64,000 nt of DNA from assembly GCA_963971575.1 (NCBI GenBank), contig OZ020613.1, forward strand, positions 49,222,250 to 49,286,249, in the 5' to 3' direction. Shown here in pieces: positions 10,545 through 21,429 of the stretch. The notes under the pieces were generated by a model. It did no database searches. It was not told where the DNA came from and was given only the letters and a program-made list of their open reading frames with translations. Position 1 is the stretch's first letter. The number at the start of each line of letters is the position of its first letter. The position numbers were made by a program, and so were the translations under genes. Origin of the DNA: Liopterus haemorrhoidalis (taxonomy: Eukaryota > Arthropoda > Insecta > Coleoptera > Dytiscidae).

Positions 10545-12190
10545 CAAAAAATGAAACTATAGGGTGGAAAAAATTCTAGGAACCGAAAAAAAGAATGAAG
10601 GCAAATTATCCATTACAATTAAAAATAAGGTGTTTAAGTCTCGCGTAATTCTCGCCCTTACTTATGGACGACAAACTTGGTCCTTGTCTCAAAAAATAAA
10701 GAAAAACTGTCAGTTACTAAGAGACAAATGGAAAAATTCATACTCAAAGTAAAACTCGAAGACAATATACCAAATAGTGAAATCAGTAAGAAAACTGGAG
10801 TTAGAGATGTTACCAGTGTTGCAAGACGTCCCGATTTTTGCGGGACGTGCCGCTTTATTAACAAAAATAGATTGTCCCGCGCGGGATAGCTAAATTCACG
10901 AATTATTCAAAAAGAAATAAAACGTTGAGGTAAGGTCAAAACAATACGATGGATGCGTGTGTACGTAATGCCGGCGTGCCATACGGGAATTTGCACGGAA
11001 CTTTGTACATTGGTACTTGATGAAGTACCATAGATATGGACCTGATTTATGAAGAATTCAACTTGCTAAAACCATCTATTGACGTGATTGCGAAAAATTA
11101 GAAAGACTTAGCTGCACAAAAATGGCATCAGTTATTTAAGCTATTCCCGGAAAAACACTAAAAATATTTACAAATTAATTTCATCTATTATAAGCATACC
11201 AATATCTAATTTTGTCAAATTAATTTAAAATGGTCAGAAGCAAGAAACAGGTGTTCTATTGAGTTGATAAAATCGGAATTACTTGTTCAATTCAACATGC
11301 AATACTCATGTGCTGAATTTTATCAATATATTAAGAACCAGAAAGAAACTCTTTCTAAAGTAAAATCGTCAGCCAAATATAAATAGGCGAGTTTCTGAAA
11401 AAAATATTGTTCAGTATCAGTATTTAGATTAAAATGTACCATTTTGATTGCTTTAAGCTAAATAAACATTTAGAAATATTTAACTGTACATTTTATTAGG
11501 TTGTCCAGCTTTTTGCGCCTTAATCCCGATTTTTTTAAATTTATTTGGTAAAAATCCCGATTTGGTAAAATAATAATCTGGCAACGCTGGATGTTACAGA
11601 CAGCTGAGAAGGTTTAAATTAAAGTGGGCATGTCACCTACCACGCCTAAATGACAACTGGTGGACGAAAACAACCGTTTCTATTTTGCAATCATATTAGA
11701 GTTATTATGGCACTGAATTGAGTGTTATAATGAGACACTTATATTCATTATGACACTTAATATTTAGCTTCATAAAATTGGTTAAATTGGTATAATAACC
11801 TGCAAATTTTACAAAACATAATTGATAGCTACCTTGAAAAATATAAAACTGACAAATCAGTCCGGCCAACAGCTCCATTCACATATCAACTTCTCAAATC
11901 GAAGATATTGTTTGATTATATAATGCAAGTTTATTATTTTAAAAGGTATGAAAAAGGAAATAGAAAAAATAGTATGCAAAACTCACTACATAAGGCTTTT
12001 GCCATACTTGTCGATTAGAAAATGTGTTTTCTAACTTCGACGTGTGCGGCAAAATCATGCCTTATGAAACTTGTGTTTTAATATACTATTACAATCGCCA
12101 AGATATCTGACGAGATCACGAGGAAGACAAAAGATAAAATGGAAAGACGACATCATTAAAACAGCCGGTGCTCTCTGGCCCATTTTATAG
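10545..12190 (+). pseudogene. Non-LTR reverse transcriptase C-terminal fragment, split by insertions
   Basis: Three co-oriented pieces: 10640-10813 (LTYGRQTWSLSQK, KLSVTKRQMEKF, PNSEISKKTGVRDV), 11598-11690 (LKWACHLPRLNDNWWTK) and about 12090-12180 (TRSRGRQKIKWKDDI then KTAGALW). Together they give the usual LTYG-x-x-TW to GRP-x-x-RW-DDI order of an insect non-LTR element tail. The first gap is a hAT insertion with target duplication (10814-11589); the second (11700-12085) is unexplained. Several stops; inactive. It lies antisense in intron 4 of gene A. Confidence 0.75.
10814..11589. mobile_element. Non-autonomous hAT element with perfect 8-bp target duplication
   Basis: The ends are CAGTGTTGCAAGAC and, reversed, CAGCGTTGCCAGA. 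Both flanks are gatgttac (10806-10813 and 11590-11597), an exact 8-bp duplication. Subterminal words tcccgatttttg/tcccgatttttt recur at both ends. At 776 bp with no coding frame it is non-autonomous. It interrupts the reverse-transcriptase fragment between GVRDV and the following residues, so it is younger than that fragment. Confidence 0.85.
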
Positions 12191-12199
12191 GATATTAAC

Positions 12200-12719
12200 T
12201 TAATTTCGCATGTTACCATCATGCGTGCACAGGCGTTAAGGGAATTAATAAATCTGGACCAATGCGCATGTGCAGCAGTGCGAGTAATCACTGTCTGCAA
12301 TATTTACATATTTTCTTGATACAATTTTTTAATTAATTGAAAAATGGTAATCACAGGAAAAGCAAAATGTGCAACATGCACAGAATGTATATTCCGCACT
12401 CGAATGAATTGCTGAATGAGCCGCAGGCAAGTGAAACTTCATTCTCTTGCAAAATATATGGCATTCCGCGTAGGTTGCGAAACATATTATAATAGCTAAT
12501 ACAGAATTTTCCAGCATGTTGCTATACAGTGTGATGGACGCATAGAGATTTATCAAGTAAAAATATATTTATGTGATTTCTTGTTTCCCTAATTAGTTAT
12601 CTTAATTAAGCAGATTGGCATTTATAGTGTTTAAATCGTAGTTTACAAAGCAAAGGTACAACAATTTAATCTGTGCAGTCATTTTGTAAAAGTTTACATA
12701 TGTCAAAAAGTGCGGCAGT
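12200..12719. other. Gene A intron 4, unassigned
   Basis: AT-rich intronic sequence with no recognisable element. Confidence 0.4.
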
Positions 12720-12985
12720 CTAATACGAGGGCTAAAGCCGCTTGCCGCGTTCGTAAGTGCGATCACCTATTGCAAGGTGCGTAAGTGATAGACTTGAAAT
12801 CGCTGTGCGCTAAAAATTGAAACAAAAATGGAAAAGCGTTAGAAAGCCTGACGAGACGAATGGCCCCATGTTGCCCACGACGACGAGGACGACCATACAA
12901 ACAACTATCCCCAAACGAGGTCGTCGCATGAGGCTTAAAGGCGGAGTGTGACAGCGATGGATGTTGATGTAGACATTATATATAA
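12720..12985. repeat. Retrotransposon-tail block shared by intron 4 of genes A and B
   Basis: This stretch aligns with 28480-28690 in the same intron of gene B (for example gtcccatgttg/gccccatgttg, then gacgaccaagcaaacaac/gacgaccatacaaacaac). In B one frame reads RQGRPSKQHDDIPYG, the GRPxxxxxDDI tail of non-LTR reverse transcriptases. It therefore looks like an old insertion carried along when the gene was duplicated. Confidence 0.55.
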
Positions 12986-13047
12986 AGTTGATTTGATTTA
13001 TTTTTGTTCTCTAATAACAGAGTAATTATAAAATGAAATATACTGAC

Positions 13048-13197
13048 TGGTGTTTGTAAAACCTCTACTCTCTAGTTCATTTTTTTCACATTTAATAGTG
13101 TCTGCAGGTTCAGACTTGATGTTAATCTCCTCGGTAATGATTATGTTTGATTTGGCGTAATAGCGATACATGTCGTCTATAGCTCCAGCTCTAGTTC
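13048..13197 (-). CDS. Gene A exon 4 (acidic, IKSEP module)
   Basis: It is bounded by acceptor TTTATTGCAG (before 13197) and donor GTCAGTA (after 13048), is 150 nt long and is phase 1 at both ends. It encodes GTRAGAIDDMYRYYAKSN, an EEINIKSEP core, then CEKNELES. IKSE fits the SUMO-attachment consensus psi-K-x-E, as does IKCE a few residues on. No known domain. The module is homologous to exon 3 and to exon 4 of B, C and D. The last exon base is A, where the others have G before GT. Confidence 0.7.
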
Positions 13198-13377
13198 CTG
13201 CAATAAACAGATCATAATCAAATCATAGTCATATAATGCAAACAGATCAAAAACACATAATGAAAAAAAAGCCCTAGTGTATACCAACTCAAAACTTCTA
13301 TAGACAACTGGAAGACTTGTTTTCGGCTCACCATAAATATTAATTAATAGCAGAGGCATGAATAAAACTCTACTGAC

Positions 13378-13512
13378 CAGTGTTTGCGACAGCTGCACTC
13401 TCTAATTTATCTCCTTCATATTCACCGGTGTCTACTGGTTCAGACTTTATGTCAATCTCTTCTATGTTGGTATTATTATGATATACGTCATCTGTAATTC
13501 TATTTGGGATTC
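13378..13512 (-). CDS. Gene A exon 3 (acidic, IKSEP module)
   Basis: 135 nt between acceptor TTTATTACAG and donor GTCAGTAGA, phase 1-1. It encodes GIPNRITDDVYHNNTNIEEI, then DIKSEPVDTGEYEGDKLES and a terminal ANTG. The same pattern as exon 4 (G-x-R...DD-x-Y...EEI-x-IKSEP-x-D...LES...NT), so the two exons arose by duplication. The SUMO-like site IKSE is conserved. Confidence 0.75.
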
Positions 13513-13641
13513 CTGTAATAAACGCATCACTGTGAAATACAAACAAATTACTAATTACAAAGATATATACTATAAAACAATGAGGTTGATAGTAGTAACA
13601 GTATTAAGAGTGAGGTAGTTATAGCTGTGCTCATTACTAAC

Positions 13642-13797
13642 CATTCCCCCATTCAGGCGTATGCTCCATTTCAGCCTCTTCTTCATATTCTTCAATGCCT
13701 TTATATTCTGTTTTAACGTCACTCTTTGTTTTAATAATAAAGCTGTCTCTGGTATCATCATTTAAATCGCAGCCTGTCTCATTATTCATATTCTGTC
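13642..13797 (-). CDS. Gene A exon 2 (acidic)
   Basis: 156 nt between acceptor TTTTTGTTCCAG and donor GTTAGTAATG, phase 1-1. It encodes GQNMNNETGCDLNDDTRDS, then IIKTKSDVKTEYKG and EMEHTPEWGNG. The VKTE tetrapeptide is SUMO-like. The exon aligns with exon 2 of B, C and D (N-x-x-x-GT-x-C-x-L near the start, E-H-T-P-E-W near the end). No known domain. Confidence 0.75.
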
Positions 13798-13809
13798 CTG
13801 GAACAAAAA

Positions 13810-14815
13810 TGTACTGTCATGTATTGGGTCCCATTCTTTGAACACAAAAAGCAGAACACAATACTGCTTAAAGCAATGGTGTTCAACATACGGTCTGCAG
13901 GCCAAATCCATCCCAAAACTAATTTTTAAAAGTCCCGCACCTAAATTCTACCTGGTCTTTCTATCATATAGAAACATTTTCTATGTTTCTACATCGTCTC
14001 GTCTTCAAGTGATTTTTTGAATTTCTTGAAATAAAGTATTTATGGAGAGCTGAAGAAGTATCAAAATTGGACCAAACAAAGAACGACATAATTATGGAAA
14101 AGTTAAAATAAAATGTTATAGCATAAAATAAAAGAAGAAATTAAAGTGGATAAGGCACCTCATTAGAACGAAGGACGCAAAACCAGTCAAAAGGATTTGG
14201 AAAGCTCCAACTACTGAAAAGAAAGCAAAAGGTATTTATAGAAAATACGGTATGTAAGCCTTTATTAACTACGAAAAGTAAGAATATTGAATAGAAATGA
14301 AGCTGAAAAGATTAGCTAATGACAGAAAAGAATGGCGTAACGAAATAAGAAAATAACAAAGAAGAATACCTGACACCCCCTTGGGGTATAAAGCAGGATT
14401 TAAACATGTATAAATACAAAAGTTACAACCAGCATGTTATAAGAATGTGTTAGTCGACATATAAACAAATTTTTATATATTTCAGAGGTGAGCCAGCAGT
14501 CGATGGTAAGATGTGATTTTCTTTTTCTTTTTTGATTATTCTTTGTTTACCAGAATGACTTTTTTTTATTGTTAACTCATTCAGATTCCCATATTTTGTT
14601 TATTGAGTTATTCGATCATCCTTTGTTTTTCGCTTGTTGGTGTTCCGATATGATTTTTGTTTCAATAGCTCACGATGTAATGAAGAAGTTAAAAAAAGAT
14701 CGCACTACTTCTAAATTGACTCAACCCTGATATATATTATTTAATTTCACTTGAAACTATTACAATAATATAAATTTACACAATCAACATAAACTGTAGT
14801 ACAAGCAAAATGGTA
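13810..14815. other. Gene A intron 1
   Basis: Non-coding, but the part near 14500-14760 aligns with intron 1 of B (30630-30840) and C (47270-47440), for example the shared word ttactacttct or its variants. This shows that intron 1 belongs to the duplicated unit. Confidence 0.6.
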
Positions 14816-14821
14816 CAATAC

Positions 14822-14846
14822 CTGCGTAATTATTATTTCCTTCCAT
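14822..14846 (-). CDS. Gene A exon 1, start codon
   Basis: A 25-nt coding exon ATG...GCAG followed by donor GTATTGTACC, giving MEGNNNYA plus the first base of the next codon (phase 1). It is the only upstream ATG in the right phase and is conserved at the same relative position in gene B; in gene C the codon is ATA. Any 5' untranslated exon lies further upstream, beyond or near the palindrome. Confidence 0.65.
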
Positions 14847-14849
14847 TTA

Positions 14850-15395
14850 TGATTTAATGTGTGTTATTGCAGGTCTTTTTGATTTTTAACTCTTTCAAAT
14901 ATACAAGTCTCTGCTTAATTCAGAGACAGAACTCAACTGTGATGTTTACTTATTTAACTATTTCGCATAAATTCGTAAAAAACTTCAGAATTCTAAACAG
15001 TCTCCATTATTATACAATTTCGTGAAGATCTGTAAATAATTATTATCCTTGTTCAAAAATTTGCTTGGTTTAACTAGAGGAGAATAGTACAGTTGCAAAG
15101 TTATGACAATTTATGCAATCAAAAACAGTTTTAACATAGACTTGCATATTTCTCTCCTTTTTAATGGGATTGTCACTGACTATTTCAATAAATATACATA
15201 ACACTAAAATGTTGCTAAACATTTCTACTTTAAATTTGTTATGAAAAAATTGAACCTAGACTGAATTGATCTACCGGCATTGGAAGTCAGTTGTTGAACT
15301 GAATCACCGTAATAGAAATTAATGAAACAGTTGCTAATTACTTTCAAATAAATCATTAATATTAAAACAAAATATATGTTTTTACCATTTTCGGA
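14850..15395. other. 5' flank of gene A shared with gene C
   Basis: Non-coding; collinear with 47570-48265 upstream of gene C exon 1 (shared words around ttattatccttgttcaaa and aaacagttgctaatta). Gene C carries a 130-bp MITE in its version that gene A lacks. Confidence 0.6.
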
Positions 15396-15631
15396 AATAA
15401 TACCATGCGTGTGAAGTTAGCCATGGATTTGCCAGCCACTAATCAGCACGGCACGGTATATTACAGCGGACCAAATCAAGTACAGCAGTTGGATAAACTG
15501 CTTGCTTTTTACAGATAATGTCAAGTTACTCTTAAAAATGCAACATAATTAAACATAATTAATATTATTTTTAATAAACGAATCTGTTTTACCATAATAA
15601 ACATTTAAAAATATATATATATTTTTTTTAA

Positions 15632-18600
15632 TTCAAAACCACTGGCCAGCAACACGTTTTTGGAAATATTACGGGAAATATAAAATGTGTCACTTTGAAT
15701 TCTTTACCAATTATGTACATACAGAATAGAAATCGAACAAAAGTAAAATGAAAAATTTCCCGATATTCAGAGGCGTGCAATTAATTTTTTTCTTTCAAAA
15801 CCACTGGCCAGCAACACGTTTTTGGAAATATTACGGGAAATATAAAATGTGTCACCTTGAATTCATTACCAATTATGTAGATATAGAATAGAAATCGAAC
15901 AAAAGTAAAATAAAATTTCCCGATATTCAGAGGCGTGCAATTAATTTTTTTCTCTCAAAACCACTGGCCAGCAACACGTTTTTGGAAATATTACGGGAAA
16001 TATAAAATGTGTCACCTTGAATTCATTACCAATTATGTAGATATAGAATAGAAATCGAACAAAAGTAAAATGAAAAATTTCCCGATATTCAGAGGCGTGC
16101 AATTAATTTTTTTCTCTCAAAACCACTGGCCAGCAACACGTTTTTGGAAATATTACGGGAAATATAAAATGTGTCACCTTGAATTCATTACCAATTATGT
16201 AGATATAGAATAGAAATCGAACAAAAGTAAAATGAAAAATTTCCCGATATTCAGAGGCGTGCAATTAATTTTTTTCTCTCAAAACCACTGGCCAGCAACA
16301 CGTTTTTGGAAATATTACGGGAAATATAAAATGTGTCACCTTGAATTCTTTACCAATTATGTAGATACAGAATAGAAAACGAACAAAAGTCGAATGAAAA
16401 ATTTCCCGATATTCAGAGGCGCGCAATTAATTTTTTTCTTTCAAAACCACTGGCCAGCAACACGTTTTTGGAAATATTACGGGAAATATAAAATGTGTCA
16501 CCTTGAATTCATTACCAATTATGTAGATATAGAACAGAAATCGAACAAAAGTAAAATGAAAAATTTCCCGATATTCAGAGGCGCGCAATTAATTTTTTTC
16601 TTTCAAAACCACTGGCCAGCAACACGTTTTTGGAAATATTACGGGAAATATAAAATGTGTCACCTTGAATTCATTACCAATTATGTAGATATAGAATAGA
16701 AATCGAACAAAAGTAAAATGAAACATTTCCCGATATTCAGAGGCGTGCAATTAATATTTTTCTCTCAAAACCACTGGCCAGCAACACGTTTTTGGAAATT
16801 TTACGGGAAATATAAAATGTGTCACCTTGAATTCATTACCAATTATGTAGATACAGAATAGAAATCGAACAAAAGTAAAATGAAAAATTTCCCGATATTC
16901 AGAGGCGTGCAATTAATTTTTTTCTCTCAAAACCACTGGCCAGCAACACGTTTTTGGAAATTTTACGGGAAATATAAAATGTGTCACCTTGAATTCTGTA
17001 CCAATTATGTAGATACAGAATAGAAAACGAACAAAAGTCGAATGAAAAATTTCCCGATATTCAGAGGCGCGCAATTAATTTTTTTCTTTCAAAACCACTG
17101 GCCAGCAACACGTTTTTGGAAATATTACGGGAAATATAAAATGTGTCACCTTGAATTCATTACCAATTATGTAGATATAGAATAGAAATCGAACAAAAGT
17201 AAAATGAAAAATTTCCCGATATTCAGAGGCGCGCAATTAATTTTTTTCTTTCAAAACCACTGGGCCAGCAACACGTTTTTGGAAATATTACGGGAAATAT
17301 AAAATGTGTCACTTTGAATTCTTTACCAATTATGTACATACAGAATAGAAATCGAACAAAAGTAAAATGAAAAATTTCCCGATATTCAGAGGCGTGCAAT
17401 TAATTTTTTTCTCTCAAAACCACTGGCCAGCAACACGTTTTTGGAAATATTACGGGAAATATAAAATGTGTCACCTTGAATTCTTTACCAATTATGTAGA
17501 TACAGAATAGAAAACGAATAAAAGTCGAATGAAAAATTTCCCGATATTCAGAGGCGCGCAATTAATTTTTTTCTTTCCAAACCACTGGCCAGCAACACGT
17601 TTTTGGAAATATTACGGGAAATATAAAATGTGTCACCTTGAATTCATTACCAATTATGTAGATATAGAATAGAAATCGAACAAAAGTAAAATGAAAAATT
17701 TCCCGATATTCAGAGGCGCGCAATTAATTTTTTTCTCTCAAAACCACTGGCCAGGAACACGTTTTTCGAAATATTACGGGAAATATAAAATGTGTCACCT
17801 TGAATTCTTTACCAATTATGTAGATACAGAATAGAAAACGAATAAAAGTCGAATGAAAAATTTCCCGATATTCAGAGGCGCGCAATTAATTTTTTTCTCT
17901 CAAAACCACTGGCCAGGAACACGTTTTTCGAAATATTACGGGAAATATAAAATGTGTCACCTTGAATTCTTTACCAATTATGTAGATACAGAATAGAAAA
18001 CGAATAAAAGTCGAATGAAAAATTTCCCGATATTCAGAGGCGCGCAATTAATTTTTTTCTCTCAAAACCACTGGCCAGCAACACGTTTTTGCAAATATTA
18101 CGGGAAATATAAAATGTGTCACCTTGAATTTATTACCAATTATGTAGATATAGAATAGAAATCGAACAAAAGTAAAATGAAAAATTTCCCGATATTCAGA
18201 GGCGTGCAATTATTTTTTTCTCTCAAAACCACTGGTCAGCAACACGTTTTTGGAAATATTACGGGAAATATAAAATGTGTCACCTTGAATTCTTTACCAA
18301 TTATGTACATACAGAATAGAAAACGAACAAAAGTCAAATGAAAAATTTCCCGATATTCAGAGGCGCGCAATTAATTTTTTTCTTTCAAAACCACTGGCCA
18401 GCAACACGTTTTTGGAAATATTACGGGAAATATAAAATGTGTCACCTTGAATACATTACCAATTATGTAGATATAGAATAGAAATCGAACAAAAGTAAAA
18501 TGAAAAATTTCCCGATATTCAGAGGCGCGCAATTAATTTTTTTCTCTCAAAACCACTGGCCAGCAACACGTTTTTGAAATATTACGGGAAATATAAAATG

Positions 18601-18865
18601 TGTCACCTTGAATTCATTACCAATTATGTAGATATAGAATAGAAATCGAACAAAAGTAAAATTAAAAATTTCCCGATATTCAGAGGCGTGCAATTAATTT
18701 TTTTCTCTCAAAACCACTGGCCAGCAACACGTTTTTGGAAATTTTACGGGAAATATAAAATGTGTCACCTTGAATTCTTTACCAATTATGTAGATACAGA
18801 ATAGAAAACGAACAAAAGTCGAATGAAAAATTTCCCGATTTTCAGAGTCGCGCAATTAAATTATT
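15632..18865. repeat. Satellite array, left arm (about 20 monomers of 161-162 bp)
   Basis: Head-to-tail monomers, each containing ccactggccagcaacacg, tattacgggaaatataaaa, caattatgtagata and tttcccgatattcagaggcg. Two monomer classes often alternate: one with gatatagaatagaaatcg and gtaaaatg, the other with gatacagaatagaaaacg and gtcgaatg. Where the length is 162 (a multiple of three) short artificial open frames appear; they are not genes. Confidence 0.95.
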
Positions 18866-19320
18866 CCATCAAAACCAAGTTCTTTCCGAAATGGATCGTG
18901 TAACCTCGGTTTTTATCGATGAAGACAGTCGACGAAGCCATTTCAACCATTCTTTCGTAAATAGTACTAATCCGTGCCGAGCCGAGCCGTTGTTACTACA
19001 TATTTACCATATTTAACCTGATTTAAACTAAACGATATAACTGACATTTACGTGCATGTAGTAACTATCCTTGCCTATTTTATGGCGGGTCATTTTTGTA
19101 ACATTTCACTTATTATTAGTAAATGAAATGTTACAAATACGACCCGACCTGAAATAGGCACGGATAGGTACTACTGGCACGTAAATCGGTTAGTATGGTA
19201 GATATGTAGTAACAAGGGCTCGGCACGGATAAGTACTATATATGAAAGAACGGTAGAACTGGCTTCGTCGACCGTCTTCATCGATAAAAACCGAGGATAG
19301 ACGATTCATTTCGGAAAAAA
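18866..19320. repeat. Palindrome centre with nested hairpin
   Basis: From the edges inward: an inverted pair around cggtttttatcgatgaagac (18908 and the complement near 19275), a pair around ccgtgccgagcc (18970s and the complement near 19215-19230), and a core hairpin gtaacatttcac ... aaatgttac with a loop of about 15 bases near 19116. The core recurs twice in the gene B element (31755-31950 and 32000-32190). Confidence 0.85.
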
Positions 19321-19649
19321 CATGGTTTTGAGGGAAAAATTAATTGCGCGCCTCTGAATATCGGGAAATTTTTCATTCAACGTTTGTTCGATTTCTATTC
19401 TGTATGTACATAATTGGTAAAGAATTCAAGGTGACACATTTTATATTTCCCGTAATATTTCCAAAAACGTGTTGCTGGCCAGTGGTTTTGAGAGAAAAAA
19501 ATTAATTGCGCGCCTCTGAATATCGGGAAATTTTTCATTTAACTTTTGTTTGATTTCTATGCTATATCTACATAATTGGTAAAGAATTCAAGGTGACACA
19601 TTTTATATTTCCCGTAATATTTCCAAAAACGTGTTGCTGGCCAGTGGTT

Positions 19650-21429
19650 TTGAAAGAAAAAAATTAATTGCGCGCCTCTGAATATCGGGAAATTTTTCAT
19701 TCGACTTTTGTTCGTTTTCTATTCTGTATCTACATAATTGGTAAAGAATTCAAGGTGACACATTTTATATTTCCCGTAAAATTTCCAAAAACGTGTTGCT
19801 GGCCAGTGGTTTTGAGAGAAAAATATTAATTGCACGCCTCTGAATATCGGGAAATGTTTCATTTTACTTTTGTTCGATTTCTATTCTGTATGTACATAAT
19901 TGGTAAAGAATTCAAGGTGACACATTTTATATTTCCCGTAATATTTCCAAAAACGTGTTGCTGGCCAGTGGTTTTGAGAGAAAAAAATAATTGCACGCCT
20001 CTGAATATCGGGAAATTTTTCATTTTACTTTTGTTCGATTTTTATTCTATATCTACATAATTGGTAATGAATTCAAGGTGACACATTTTATATTTCCCGT
20101 AATATTTCAAAAACGTGTTGCTGGCCAGTGGTTTTGAGAGAAAAAAATTAATTGCGCGCCTCTGAATATCGGGAAATTTTTCATTTTACTTTTGTTCGAT
20201 TTCTATTCTATATCTACATAATTGGTAATGAATTCAAGGTGACACATTTTATATTTCCCGTAATATTTCCAAAAACGTGTTGCTGGCCAGTGGTTTTGAA
20301 AGAAAAAAATTAATTGCGCGCCTCTGAATATCGGGAAATTTTTCATTCGACTTTTGTTCGTTTTCTATTCTGTATCTACATAATTGGTAATGAATTCAAG
20401 GTGACACATTTTATATTTCCCGTAATATTTCGAAAAACGTGTTCCTGGCCAGTGGTTTTGAGAGAAAAAAATTAATTGCGCGCCTCTGAATATCGGGAAA
20501 TTTTTCATTTTACTTTTGTTCGATTTCTATTCTATATCTACATAATTGGTAATAAATTCAAGGTGACACATTTTATATTTCCCGTAATATTTGCAAAAAC
20601 GTGTTGCTGGCCAGTGGTTTTGAGAGAAAAAAATTAATTGCGCGCCTCTGAATATCGGGAAATTTTTCATTCGACTTTTATTCGTTTTCTATTCTGTATC
20701 TACATAATTGGTAAAGAATTCAAGGTGACACATTTTATATTTCCCGTAATATTTCGAAAAACGTGTTCCTGGCCAGTGGTTTTGAGAGAAAAAAATTAAT
20801 TGCGCGCCTCTGAATATCGGGAAATTTTTCATTCGACTTTTATTCGTTTTCTATTCTGTATCTACATAATTGGTAAAGAATTCAAGGTGACACATTTTAT
20901 ATTTCCCGTAATATTTCGAAAAACGTGTTCCTGGCCAGTGGTTTTGAGAGAAAAAAATTAATTGCGCGCCTCTGAATATCGGGAAATTTTTCATTCGACT
21001 TTTATTCGTTTTCTATTCTGTATCTACATAATTGGTAAAGAATTCAAGGTGACACATTTTATATTTCCCGTAATATTTCGAAAAACGTGTTCCTGGCCAG
21101 TGGTTTTGAGAGAAAAAAATTAATTGCGCGCCTCTGAATATCGGGAAATTTTTCATTTTACTTTTGTTCGATTTCTATTCTATATCTACATAATTGGTAA
21201 TGAATTCAAGGTGACACATTTTATATTTCCCGTAATATTTTCAAAAACGTGTTGCTGGCCAGTGGTTTTGAGAGAAAAAAATTAATTGCGCGCCTCTGAA
21301 TATCGGGAAATGTTTCATTTTACTTTTGTTCGATTTCTATTCTATATCTACATAATTGGTAATGAATTCAAGGTGACACATTTTATATTTCCCGTAATAT
21401 TTCCAAAAACGTGTTGCTGGCCAGTGGTT
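19650..21429. repeat. Higher-order repeat copy 1 (1,780 bp, eleven monomers)
   Basis: Private variants recur exactly 1,780 bases apart: cccgtaaaatttcc (19773 and 21553), the tttttattctat variant (about 20040 and 21820), and the run of three tcgacttttattcg monomers (from 20641 and from 22421). The 76-codon artificial frames at 19830 and 21610 are identical. Confidence 0.85.

Noticed and set aside
13378..13797. ZAD or KRAB domain in the N-terminal exons
   Set aside because: No C2-C2 spacing or KRAB A-box residues; only acidic stretches with IKxE motifs.
16394..16699. 101-codon frame with two identical halves (MKNFPIFRG...)
   Set aside because: Arises because some satellite monomers are 162 bp, so chance frames persist; similar ones at 19830, 21610 and 24686.
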